A program made the position numbers and the translations under genes. From an uncultured Bacilli bacterium (GTDB taxonomy: Bacteria > Bacillota_I > Bacilli_A > RFN20 > CAG-631), in the NCBI GenBank assembly GCA_934201705.1, contig CAKPXF010000018.1, positions 1 to 51,781 on the forward strand: a stretch of 51,781 bases of DNA. Direction: 5' to 3'. This document shows positions 26,378 to 36,400 of the stretch, in pieces. Every line of letters begins with the position of its first letter. Position 1 is the stretch's first letter. The notes under the pieces are model-generated. The model saw nothing but the letters and a program-made list of their open reading frames with translations. It was not told where the DNA came from and made no database searches.

Positions 26378-26820
26378 TATATATAGTATGTGTAGGAAAT
26401 TTAAAGGAAAAATATTTAGTAGATGCTTGTAATGAATACTTAAAAAGATTATCAAGATTTGATAAGGTTGAAGTAATTGAATGTAAGGAATCAACCTTAA
26501 CTCCTTTTACAAATGCTTTAAAGGCAGAAGCCATCGAAATTAATAAGCATTTAAAGGGATATGTTATAAAATTAGCTATTAAAGGGAAAATGCTTTCAAG
26601 TGAGCAATTAGCTTTAAAAATTGAAGATATAAAAGCTAATAGGAATAATGATATAAGCTTTATTATTGGTTCCTCACATGGAATCGATGAAAGTGTGAAA
26701 TCAGATTATGATTTAAGCATCTCAAATATGACTTTCCCACATCAATTAACAAGAGTGATTTTACTTGAGCAAATATATAGATCCTATAGTATTTTAAATA
26801 AAACACCATACCATAAATGA
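26374..26820 (+). CDS. rlmH: 23S rRNA (pseudouridine1915-N3)-methyltransferase RlmH
   Basis: SPOUT methyltransferase that modifies pseudouridine 1915 in helix 69 of 23S rRNA, using S-adenosylmethionine. The 148-residue length is slightly under the usual 155-160. The knot motifs FIIGSSHGID and MTFPHQLTRVILLEQIYR and the C-terminal PYHK are intact. It starts 4 bp inside the exonuclease gene and ends at TGA immediately after PYHK, showing that TGA is a stop in this organism. A terminator begins in its last codons. Confidence 0.96.
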   Translation: MIYIVCVGNLKEKYLVDACNEYLKRLSRFDKVEVIECKESTLTPFTNALKAEAIEINKHLKGYVIKLAIKGKMLSSEQLALKIEDIKANRNNDISFIIGSSHGIDESVKSDYDLSISNMTFPHQLTRVILLEQIYRSYSILNKTPYHK

Positions 26821-26845
26821 TATTTAGAAATAAGTATCATTTTTC
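26815..26845 (+). terminator. Terminator after rlmH
   Basis: AAATGATA and TATCATTT pair around a short loop, followed by TTTTTC. The stem overlaps the rlmH stop codon. Confidence 0.75.
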
Positions 26846-26912
26846 TTTTGCTATGTTTCAAAACTAATGTTACAAAATGCCTTAAATTTATTACAAAATA
26901 GTTTTGTTTTGC

Positions 26913-26941
26913 TTGATATATTGATAGTATTTTGATATTAT
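26913..26941 (+). promoter_or_regulatory. Promoter of the large Cys-repeat lipoprotein gene
   Basis: TTGATA (26913-26918), 17 bases, then TATTAT (26936-26941). The gene begins about 40 bases downstream behind AAAGGAGG. Confidence 0.7.
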
Positions 26942-26981
26942 TACTTTGTAAAATTTATTTACATAAAAGGAGGATTTAGTT

Positions 26982-29900
26982 TTGAAAAAGATTGTAAAGG
27001 CTTTTTTAACTGCTTTTTTTGCGGTTTTTACTTTATTCACCTTTGTAGCTTGTAATGGAAATAAGGGATGTGCCGATGATGCTCATACTTGGGATAATGG
27101 TGCATTAATTAAAAAAGCTACATGCACTGAAAAAGGTGCTAAAAAATACACATGTACTACATGTGACGAAGAAAAATGGGAAATTGTTGAAGCTTTAGGG
27201 CATACAACAAATGATGCATTCTCATATGATGCAAATTCGCATTGGCATGAATGTAAAGTGTGCCATGAAAAGGTTGACTACAATTCTCATAATTTAAAGA
27301 TAACTACTATTAGTGAAGCAACTTGCTCACAAAAAGGATCAGAAATGGTTGAATGTGAAGAATGTGGCTTTTATGCAGTACGTGAAACAGAAAAGGCTGC
27401 CCATAAGATTTTAGTTGATGCAGCTGTTGCTCCAACATGTAGTTCTACTGGCTTAACAGAAGGAAAGCATTGTGAAACATGTGGAGAAATACTTGTTGCT
27501 CAAAAGGTTGTTAATAAGTTAGAACATAAGGTTGTTGTTGAGGTTGAAATTTCAAAAGCAGCAACATGTGAAGAAGATGGCGTTTATACAAACGTTACAA
27601 AATGTGAAGAATGTGGCGAAATTATTAAACGTGAGGCTAATTTAAAATTAAATAAATTAGGTCATAAACTTGGAAACTTACATGAAAGAGTTGAACCAAC
27701 ATGTGAAGAAGATGGTAACATTGCATATTATGAATGTGAAACATGTCATAAAAACTTTGCTGACAAAGATGCTAAAAATGAATTAAAAGATGCTGTTACT
27801 TTATATCATACAGGCCATGCTTTAAAGTTCCATTATGGAAAAGATGCAACATGTGAAGAGAAAGGCTATAAGTACTATTATACATGTGATAAGTGTAACT
27901 ACACAACTTTCGAAGAAATAGAAGCATTAGGACATGATATGGTAGCTGGCGTATGTACTAGATGTAATAATGAACAAGAATATGCAAGCCTTGAATCAAT
28001 TATAAAAACTGGTAAAGCAAATGATAAATTTACTATTGTTGGCAAGGTTGTAGCTATTTATTCTGGAGATAGATTTAATGGTATCTTTGTTGCTAATGGC
28101 GAATATGCTATACAATTATTTGGAAAAGGAAATAATGCTTATAAAAATGTAAAAATTGGTGATATTGTTGAAGCAACAGGAACATATGCTTTCTTTGCTA
28201 GCAATAGAACAACAGAACTAAATACAACTGAAATTAAAGTGTTTGCAAATGGTACAAGAAACTCACAATACCATGAACCTGTAGCTTATACATTTGATGC
28301 AAGCACATTTAAAACTATTACAAAATCATCAAAAGGTTCTGATAATGTCTATTCAAATAGACCTATTACAGTAACTGGTGTAGTATCAAAAACTATTCAA
28401 AGCAATAGACAAGTTAATTTAACAGTTGATGGAATTGATGTGCCAGTATTCTTTAAAAGCCAAGCTGCAGTTGGAAATGATATTTTCAATTTCATGAAGA
28501 ACTTAAAGGTTGGTGAAAAAATAACTGTAACAGGTGTTATTGGCTCATATAATGGTACAACACAAATTATTGCTCCAAGCATGCCAAGTATGGCTCATAT
28601 TCACAATTTTGAAAATAAAATAATTTCTGATAAATATTTTGCAAGTGCACCAACATGTACTTCAAAGGCAAGATATTATTATAGCTGTGAATGTGGTGAA
28701 AAAGGAACTGAAACATTTGAAGATGAAAGCACTAAGATGACAAGTCACATTACTGGCTTAATCGTTCCAGAAATAAGTGCAACTTGCGATAAAGATGGTA
28801 TAATTGCTCACTATCAATGTTTAATATGTAAGAAGAATTTAAATAAAAACTTTGAAGAAGTTGATTCATTAGTAATTAAGGCTTTAGGCCACACTTATGA
28901 TGAAACAAAATGGCTAAGTGATGAAACAAACCATTTCCACAAATGTATTAGATGTGATGCTCAAAGCGATGTAACTGAACATACATTTAATTGGATTATT
29001 GATAAAGAAGCAACTGAAGATGAAAAAGGCTTAAAGCATGAAGAATGTGATGTATGTCATTTTATAAGAAATAAAAATACTGAAATTCCTCAACTTGCTC
29101 ATACACACGTATTAACTCACGTTGATGCTAAGAATGCAACATGCTTAGAAAAAGGAAATGTTGAATACTATGTATGTAGCAAATGTAAGAAAACATTTGA
29201 AGATGAAGAAGGAACAAAAGAAATTAAAGATGTAACAACAACAGGTGATCATGATTATGGAACATGGATTGATGAAATTCCTGCAACATATGATGTAGAT
29301 GGTGTAAAAGGACATTATACATGCTCAGTATGTAATAGAAACTTTGATAAAGACCATTTTGAAATTGCTGATTTAACAATTGAAAAATTAGATCGTACAC
29401 CTTTAGCTGCTCCAGTTGTAACTATTAACAGTAAAACTGGTGAAGCAACTTGGAATGAAGTAGAAAATGCAACTTCTTACGACTTATATGTTAATGGTGG
29501 AAGAACTGGTGAAGTTACTGATACAACTTCTTATATATTAACTGATGGTGATAAATTTTATGTAGTTGCTAAATCAACTGATGAAAAATATAGTGAAACA
29601 AAGAGTAACGAAGTTGAACTTATTAAAACTACTGGATTGGGTACACAAGATGATCCTTATACAGTAGGCGATGCTTTAAAATTAATTGGAAAATTATATA
29701 CATCTACAACTTCAACAGACCAATACTATGTAAAAGGTTTAGTAGAAGTTGTTACAACAAAAAATGATAACTATAACTTTAACATTACTGATGGTACAAA
29801 TACTATTGCAACATATGGTATTGCAGCAAATGGCTTTACATTAGAAACAGTTTTAGGAACAGGATATGATGTAGTTGTTTTAGCTAAAATGGGTGTTTTT

Positions 29901-30971
29901 AACAATAATGAACAATTATCAAGTGGTAAATTAATTTCAGCTACTAAGGTTACTGTTTCATTTGAAAAGAAGAGCGTTAGCGAATTTTTAGAAATTGGTG
30001 CTTCTTCAACTAATTATGAAGTAACTGGTATTGTTAGTGAGATTGTAAATACTACTTATGGAAATCTATATTTAGCTGATGCAAATGATTCAACTAAGAA
30101 AGTATATGTTTATGGTACTTTAACTCCTGCAGGTGAAGCTCAAAAATTCTCAACTTTAAATGTTAAAGTTGGCAATATATTAACTGTTATTGGACATTTA
30201 GAAGAATATGCAGCAACTGGAGAATTACAAATTAAGAATGCAGTATTTGTATCGGTTGCTGAAAGAACTGAGTTCAATATTACTTTAGCTAATCCAGTTG
30301 AAAATGCAACAGTAAAAGGTTTACCTACTACTCCAGTTACAAAAGGAACTAAAGTTGAATTTACAGTAACTCCTAGTACTGGATATAAAGTAAGCTATGT
30401 TCAAGTTGAAGGTGAAACAATTACTCCTGCATCTGATGGAACATATAGCTTTGTAGTAAATCAAGATGTAGAAGTAAATATTGTAGTTGTAAAAGAAGGT
30501 GGAGAAGAACCTGTTGCAATCACATTAACATATGATTTTTCAACATTAACTGGAAAAGGAACAGCAACTATTAATTGTGAAAAAATTTTCAACTCTATTT
30601 TACCTACTGCTAAAGATAAAGTTGTATCAATCACTTCTACTGGAAAAATATATGATGGAAATGGACAAGGTGGCGCTTTTGCTAATACTGCTGGATTATT
30701 AAAATGTGGAACTAGTAAGTCAAAGAGTTCATCAATTACATTAAAATTTAATTCTACTATTAAATTTAGCAAAGTCGAAATTTTGTGTCACGACTGGAAT
30801 ACTACTCCAAAATCAGCTGAAGCAAAAATATCTATTAATAATTCTAAAGCACAAGCTGCTCCATTAACAGATTCTAAAGCGGAAACTCTTACTTTTGAAA
30901 TTACTGCTTCAAACGAAATAACTATTTCATCTACTGGAAGATATTTTATTTTCTCAATAAAATTATCTTAA
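26982..30971 (+). CDS. Giant lipoprotein with Cys/His repeats and OB-like domains
   Basis: A 1329-residue exported lipoprotein (TTG start behind AAAGGAGG; lipobox FVAC, Cys 24). In order: Cys/His repeats (about 30-335) in which each unit of about 40 residues has a lone Cys, a CxxC and a late His; an OB-like domain (about 337-535); more Cys/His repeats (540-805); a fibronectin III-like domain (806-885); two further OB-like segments (885-1095); and a beta-rich C-terminus. There is no enzymatic motif. OB-like domains in exported proteins often bind nucleic acid or sugar, so nucleic-acid binding is possible, since the next two genes are nucleases sharing its modules. The repeats may bind metal or form disulfides. 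Confidence 0.78.
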   Translation: MKKIVKAFLTAFFAVFTLFTFVACNGNKGCADDAHTWDNGALIKKATCTEKGAKKYTCTTCDEEKWEIVEALGHTTNDAFSYDANSHWHECKVCHEKVDYNSHNLKITTISEATCSQKGSEMVECEECGFYAVRETEKAAHKILVDAAVAPTCSSTGLTEGKHCETCGEILVAQKVVNKLEHKVVVEVEISKAATCEEDGVYTNVTKCEECGEIIKREANLKLNKLGHKLGNLHERVEPTCEEDGNIAYYECETCHKNFADKDAKNELKDAVTLYHTGHALKFHYGKDATCEEKGYKYYYTCDKCNYTTFEEIEALGHDMVAGVCTRCNNEQEYASLESIIKTGKANDKFTIVGKVVAIYSGDRFNGIFVANGEYAIQLFGKGNNAYKNVKIGDIVEATGTYAFFASNRTTELNTTEIKVFANGTRNSQYHEPVAYTFDASTFKTITKSSKGSDNVYSNRPITVTGVVSKTIQSNRQVNLTVDGIDVPVFFKSQAAVGNDIFNFMKNLKVGEKITVTGVIGSYNGTTQIIAPSMPSMAHIHNFENKIISDKYFASAPTCTSKARYYYSCECGEKGTETFEDESTKMTSHITGLIVPEISATCDKDGIIAHYQCLICKKNLNKNFEEVDSLVIKALGHTYDETKWLSDETNHFHKCIRCDAQSDVTEHTFNWIIDKEATEDEKGLKHEECDVCHFIRNKNTEIPQLAHTHVLTHVDAKNATCLEKGNVEYYVCSKCKKTFEDEEGTKEIKDVTTTGDHDYGTWIDEIPATYDVDGVKGHYTCSVCNRNFDKDHFEIADLTIEKLDRTPLAAPVVTINSKTGEATWNEVENATSYDLYVNGGRTGEVTDTTSYILTDGDKFYVVAKSTDEKYSETKSNEVELIKTTGLGTQDDPYTVGDALKLIGKLYTSTTSTDQYYVKGLVEVVTTKNDNYNFNITDGTNTIATYGIAANGFTLETVLGTGYDVVVLAKMGVFNNNEQLSSGKLISATKVTVSFEKKSVSEFLEIGASSTNYEVTGIVSEIVNTTYGNLYLADANDSTKKVYVYGTLTPAGEAQKFSTLNVKVGNILTVIGHLEEYAATGELQIKNAVFVSVAERTEFNITLANPVENATVKGLPTTPVTKGTKVEFTVTPSTGYKVSYVQVEGETITPASDGTYSFVVNQDVEVNIVVVKEGGEEPVAITLTYDFSTLTGKGTATINCEKIFNSILPTAKDKVVSITSTGKIYDGNGQGGAFANTAGLLKCGTSKSKSSSITLKFNSTIKFSKVEILCHDWNTTPKSAEAKISINNSKAQAAPLTDSKAETLTFEITASNEITISSTGRYFIFSIKLS

Positions 30972-31000
30972 TCGTTAGATGATAAAAGCGTGATTTAATT

Positions 31001-31031
31001 GGATGGTCTTAATTGATCATCCTTTTTCTTT
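31001..31031 (+). terminator. Terminator between the giant lipoprotein and the first nuclease gene
   Basis: GGATGGTC and GATCATCC pair (one G-T) around TTAATT, followed by TTTTTCTTTTT. Confidence 0.82.
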
Positions 31032-31060
31032 TTGTTATTTCTTTATTGATTAATTAATAG

Positions 31061-31066
31061 TATAAT
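31061..31066 (+). promoter_or_regulatory. -10 box of the first nuclease gene
   Basis: TATAAT, 28 bases before the start codon, between a terminator and a GGGGAGG ribosome-binding site. No clear -35 box. Confidence 0.5.
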
Positions 31067-31094
31067 TAAACTAGTTGGGGAGGATTTATTTTAT

Positions 31095-33296
31095 ATGAAA
31101 AATAAAATAAAAATATTTAGTTTGTTTATTTTAGTCTTTACAATGCTAAATATCAATTTAAAGCAAACTTGCTTTAATGATACTAATGTTGTAAATGCTT
31201 ATGATGAAGTTACTAACTATTATTCATCAATTGATTTTAATCAAACAGGATTAGCTTTAAGAAGTGAAGTTAGGGATTTAATAACTAGTACACATAAGAA
31301 ATATACATCATATTCGGATTTAAGAAATGTTTATAAAAAATCAGATGCCGATGTAAATAAAAGTGGAAATATTATTTGGTTTTATAGTGGAACTTCAGTC
31401 CCTTTTAATGGAGCGTTTGGCTCATCTAAGGGAGCCACTAATAGAGAGCATGTTTGGCCCAAAAATGCTGGCAAAGCTTTTGATGCTGAAGCAAACTGTG
31501 GATCAGATGCTCACCATTTACGTCCAGTAGAATTCCAAGTAAATACAACAAGAAGTGATAATAGCTTTAATGAAGTTGCAACAACCTCAGCTAATATTGT
31601 AAAGCAAAATGGTTCATCAAGTTATGACAATTTATGCTATACATCTGGTGGCTTTTTCTATCCAGGAGAAGGATATAGAGGAGCAACAGCTAGAATTTTA
31701 ATGTATGTACAAACTCGCTGGGGAGATACATATAATTTAAGATTTGTTGATGGCGCTGGTAAAAATAAAACAATCGGTAAAATATCAACTCTTATGAAAT
31801 GGCATCTAACTGAGCCAGTAACAGATGAAGAAAAAAGACGTAATGAAGCAGTTTATAAGATTCAAGGAAATAGGAATCCATTTATTGATCATCCAGAGCT
31901 TGCATCTAAAATATATTGTAATGATGGTGAAGTATATAATAATGCTTTAAAGAAGGTTGTTGATGAATATGGCGATTATGGTGATGATGAAGAAAAAGTC
32001 CTTGAAAATATAGTACTTTATGGTAATGCTAGTAAAACATCTTATGTTGAAGGAGAAAAGTTTGATCCAACTGGTTTAAATGTTATTGGAATTTATGAAG
32101 ATGGTTCAACAAAAAAGATAGATTTAAACTCATGTAAGTTTGTTGATGCAACAACATATTCAACAGTTTTAAGTAAGGGTACTACTTCAGTTATATGTGT
32201 TTTTGATAATAGATTAAAATCATACAATGGAATTGAAGTAAAAGAAGGAAAAATAGCTGATAAATGGACTTTAGTAACGAAAACAAATGAATTAAAAGAA
32301 AATGATAAAATTGTTATTGCTTCAACAAAATGGAGACATACTGGAATTGCAGGTCAATTAACAAATACATATTTAAAAGCAATAACAGATGATAGCCAAT
32401 TTAGTGAAGATTTAAATGAAATTGTTTCATTAGATAAGAATGCTTTAATTTTCACAATTAAGGGTGATTTAGATAATTGTGAATTAGTAGTTAATGATAA
32501 GCAAAAATTAGCAACAGATAAAATAAAAGAATTAAATCTTTTAAGTAAAGGAAATAGTAAATGGTCAATAGATATATTAAATGCTGATGCAACAATACAT
32601 GAAAGTAATACCAATGGTACTATTCTTTATAATGCTAATTTTACAAGATTTACAACTTATAATTCTGCACCTACATCATCAATGCTATTACCACAAATTT
32701 TTAAATTTGATGGTTTAACATCACATGTATGTAATTATACTAATGAAGATACTTCAATTTTATATTTAAAAGAAAAAGCTACATGTATTAATAAAGCTAA
32801 GTATTATTATAGCTGCAAGGAATGTGGAGCCAAATCAAATGAAACCTTTGAATTTGGTGAAGCTTTAACTTCACATAGCTTTGATGGAGTATTACATAGT
32901 AATGCTTATGGCCATTATTATAAATGTAATAAATGTGAGGCTACTAAAGCTTTAGAAGGCCATTATTTTACTTGGATAATAGATAAAGAAGCAACCGCAA
33001 TAGAAGAAGGTCTAAAGCATGAAGAATGTAGTGTATGTCATTATAAGAAAAATGAAAATACCATTATTGAAAAGATTCCTCATAATCATGAGTTTGGAAA
33101 ATGGAATGTAGTGAAAGAAGCTTCAACTACTGAAGAAGGATTAGAAGAAAGAATTTGTAGCATTTGTAATGAAAAAGAAACAAGAAGCATAGCTAAGCTT
33201 GAAGAAAATAAAGGTTGTAAAGGAAATGTAACAGTATTTCCATTCTTGTTTATCTTTTTAATTGCTTTATTTAGTTTAAAGAAAAAATATAATTAA
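31095..33296 (+). CDS. Secreted endonuclease I-family nuclease with Ig-like domain, Cys repeats and GCKG anchor
   Basis: A 733-residue exported nuclease of the Endonuclease_1 (Bsn/Vvn/EndA) family that cleaves DNA or RNA outside the cell. A signal peptide (about 1-36) precedes the catalytic domain (about 40-290) with NREHVWPK (His general base), DAHHLRP and NTTRSDNSFNEV (metal-ligand Asn region). Then follow an Ig-like domain (300-385), a beta-rich domain (390-545), Cys/His repeats (546-700) and a GCKG motif at 707-710 with hydrophobic tail and KKKYN. The neighbouring gene is a larger paralogue of high DNA similarity. A nutrient-scavenging or biofilm role is inference. Confidence 0.87.
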   Translation: MKNKIKIFSLFILVFTMLNINLKQTCFNDTNVVNAYDEVTNYYSSIDFNQTGLALRSEVRDLITSTHKKYTSYSDLRNVYKKSDADVNKSGNIIWFYSGTSVPFNGAFGSSKGATNREHVWPKNAGKAFDAEANCGSDAHHLRPVEFQVNTTRSDNSFNEVATTSANIVKQNGSSSYDNLCYTSGGFFYPGEGYRGATARILMYVQTRWGDTYNLRFVDGAGKNKTIGKISTLMKWHLTEPVTDEEKRRNEAVYKIQGNRNPFIDHPELASKIYCNDGEVYNNALKKVVDEYGDYGDDEEKVLENIVLYGNASKTSYVEGEKFDPTGLNVIGIYEDGSTKKIDLNSCKFVDATTYSTVLSKGTTSVICVFDNRLKSYNGIEVKEGKIADKWTLVTKTNELKENDKIVIASTKWRHTGIAGQLTNTYLKAITDDSQFSEDLNEIVSLDKNALIFTIKGDLDNCELVVNDKQKLATDKIKELNLLSKGNSKWSIDILNADATIHESNTNGTILYNANFTRFTTYNSAPTSSMLLPQIFKFDGLTSHVCNYTNEDTSILYLKEKATCINKAKYYYSCKECGAKSNETFEFGEALTSHSFDGVLHSNAYGHYYKCNKCEATKALEGHYFTWIIDKEATAIEEGLKHEECSVCHYKKNENTIIEKIPHNHEFGKWNVVKEASTTEEGLEERICSICNEKETRSIAKLEENKGCKGNVTVFPFLFIFLIALFSLKKKYN

Positions 33297-33301
33297 TATA
33301 C

Positions 33302-33329
33302 AAAGTGATAGATTATTTCTATCATTTTT
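33302..33329 (+). terminator. Terminator between the two nuclease genes
   Basis: AAAGTGATAGA pairs with TCTATCATTTT around a 5-nt loop (one G-T), followed by T residues. Confidence 0.78.
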
Positions 33330-33371
33330 GTCTTTAGAAAATATAATACTTTATTATTTTATAATAAAGAG

Positions 33372-33377
33372 TATAAT
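33372..33377 (+). promoter_or_regulatory. -10 box of the second nuclease gene
   Basis: TATAAT, 23 bases before the start codon, behind a terminator and before a TGGAGGAC ribosome-binding site. Confidence 0.5.
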
Positions 33378-33400
33378 ATAAACGCATGGAGGACTAATTT

Positions 33401-36400
33401 ATGAAAAATAAAATAAAGATATTTGGCTTAATTGCTGTAGCTTTAACAATGCTTAGTATCAATATAAAACAAATTGGTTTTAATGATACTAATGTTGTAA
33501 ATGCTAGTGATGAAGTAGATAACTATTATTCATCAATCGATTTTAACCAAACAGGATTAGCTTTAAGAAGTGAAGTTAGAGATTTAATAACTAGTACACA
33601 TAAAAATTATACAAGCTATAAAGGACTTGCTAGTGCTTTTAAAACTGCTGATGCTGATGTAAATAAAAGTGGAAATATTATTTGGTTTTATACAGGGACA
33701 TCGGTATCATTTAACGGATTTGGTGGAAGTGTTGGAGCCACTAATAGAGAGCATGTATGGCCAAAAGATGGTGGTGATGCTTTTGATGCTGAATCGAACT
33801 GTGGATCAGATGCTCACCATTTACGACCAACTGAAACACAACTTAACTCAACAAGAGGAAGTAAAAGTTTTGATGAGGTAAGCCAAACCTCAGCTAATAT
33901 AGTAAAAGAAAATGGTTCAACAAACTATGCTAATTTATGCTATACATCTGGTGGCTTTTTCTATCCAGGAGAAGGATATAGAGGAGCAACAGCTAGAATT
34001 TTAATGTATGTACAAACTCGTTGGGGAGATAGATTTAATTTACGCTTTGTTGATAGTGCTGGAAGTTGTAAAACAATTGGTAAAATATCAACTCTTATGA
34101 AATGGCATCTAACTGAACCTGTAACAGAAGAAGAAATTCGTCGTAATGAAGCAGTTTACAAGATTCAAGGCAATAGAAATCCATTTATTGATCATCCAGA
34201 GCTTGCATCTAAAATATATTGTAATGATGACGAAGTGTATAATAATGCTTTAAAGAAGGTTGTTGATGAGTATGGTGATTATAGTAGCACTACTCCAAGT
34301 AAAAATCTTGTTAGTATTTCACTTTCAGGTACACCAAGTAAAACAACTTATACTGAAGGAGACATATTTAATCCAACAGGCTTAAGTGTTACAGGTACTT
34401 ATAATGATAATTCAACTAAAGATATTTCTTTATCATCATGTCAATGGTTAGATGCAAAAACACATGCTTCAACATTAAGTAAAGAAACAACAAGTGTAAT
34501 TTGCCAATATGGGACATTAAATACAACATATAATGGTATTGTTGTTAATGAAAAACAAGGTGGAGATATAGATGAGCCAGTAATTGATGGTACATATTCA
34601 CTTGTTACTTCAACTAGCCAGTTAACTAATGGCAGTAAGTTTGTTATAGCTTCAAATACTCAAGGAAAGGTTGCTGGAAAGCTAAATGGAAAATTCTTAG
34701 ATCCAGTTAATGCAACATTTAGTAGTGATAAGAAGACAATTACTTCATCATTAGATGATGCAACTATATTCACACTAAGTGGTACTTTTAAAAATTGTAA
34801 ATTAGTAAATCAAGATGGAAAAGAATTGACAAAAGCTGCTTCAAAACGTTTAAGCTTTACTACTTCAGGCACAGCTTGGTCAATATCTTTTGAAAATAAT
34901 AATGCTAAAATAGCTTTAACTACATCAGCAGGAGAAAGAATTTTATATAATGTTGACTTCCCAAGATTTTTAAATTATACCTCTGCATTAGGAGAAACAA
35001 TGTTGCTTCCTCAAATTTATAAGTTAAACGAAACAGCACATACATGTACATTCAATAAGCAAGTAATAGATGATAAATATTTAGCAAGTAAAGCAACATG
35101 TATAGCAAAAGCAACATATTACTATAGTTGTGAATGTGGAAAAGCTGATACAAAAACATTTGAAACAGGAGATTTTGCATCACATTCATATGAATGGGTA
35201 ATTGATACACCAGCAACTACAAATAGTACTGGAATAAAGCATGAGGAATGTAGCGTTTGTCATGCTAAACAAAATGAAAATACTATTATAGAGAAATTAA
35301 GCCATGAGCATACATATGGTGAATGGAAAGTCGTTAATGAAGCTACATGTAGTAAAGAAGGCTTAAAGGAAAGATATTGTACATATGATGGCTGCAAGGA
35401 AAAAGAAACAGAAATAATAGCAAAATTAAATCATGAATATGAAACAACATGGAGCTATAACGAAACATCACATTACCATAAATGTAGTAATTGTGATGCT
35501 ATAAATGATGAAGCTACTCATACATTTGTTAACGATGAATGTAGCGTATGTGGCTTTGTTAGACAATCAAAATATACAAGTATTGAAGATGTTATTAAAA
35601 AAGGCACTTCTAATAAATCTTATACAGTAATAGGAAAAGTAGTGGCAATTTATTCAGGTGATAGATATAATGGTATTTTTATCGCTAATGGTGAATATGC
35701 AATACAACTATATAAATATACAAATGCAAGTAATATTAAGGTTGGTGATATTGTTGAAGCAACTGGAACATATGCTTTCTATGCTGACAATAGAACAACT
35801 GAATTAAATACAACAGAAATTAAAGTGTTAGAAAATGGAAGCAGTAGTCCATATTATCATGAACCTGTTGAATATGTATTTGATAAGAATACATTTAGTG
35901 AAATTACTAAATCAACAACTGGTTCCGATAACATTTATACAAATAGACCAATTACAGTAATAGGAGTAGTATCAAAAGCAATCCAAAACGATAAACAAAT
36001 CAATATTACTGTTGATGGCATTGATGTACCAATATTCTTTAAAAGTAAAGCTGCTATTGGAGACGATATTTACAATTTCATGAAAGATTTAAAAGTTGGA
36101 GAAACAATTAAAATAAGTGGTGTTGTTGGCTCATATAAAGGTACAACACAAATTATTGCTCCAAATATGCCAACTAAGGATACTCATGAATGTAACTTTG
36201 TATTAGAAGTAATAGATGAAAAATACTTGGCAAGTAAAGCAACATGCATTGCAAAAGCAAAATATTACTATAGCTGTGAATGTGGAAAAATGGGAATTGA
36301 AACATTTGAAGCAGGTGATTTTGCTCCACATTCATTTGAATGGGTAATTGATGAAGATTCAACATGTGCTAAAGAAGGCTTAAAGCATGAAGAATGTAGT

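Noticed and set aside
26374..26820. Mycoplasma-type code with TGA as Trp
   Set aside because: RlmH ends at TGA directly after its conserved PYHK, and the upstream exonuclease also ends at TGA; Trp is written TGG.
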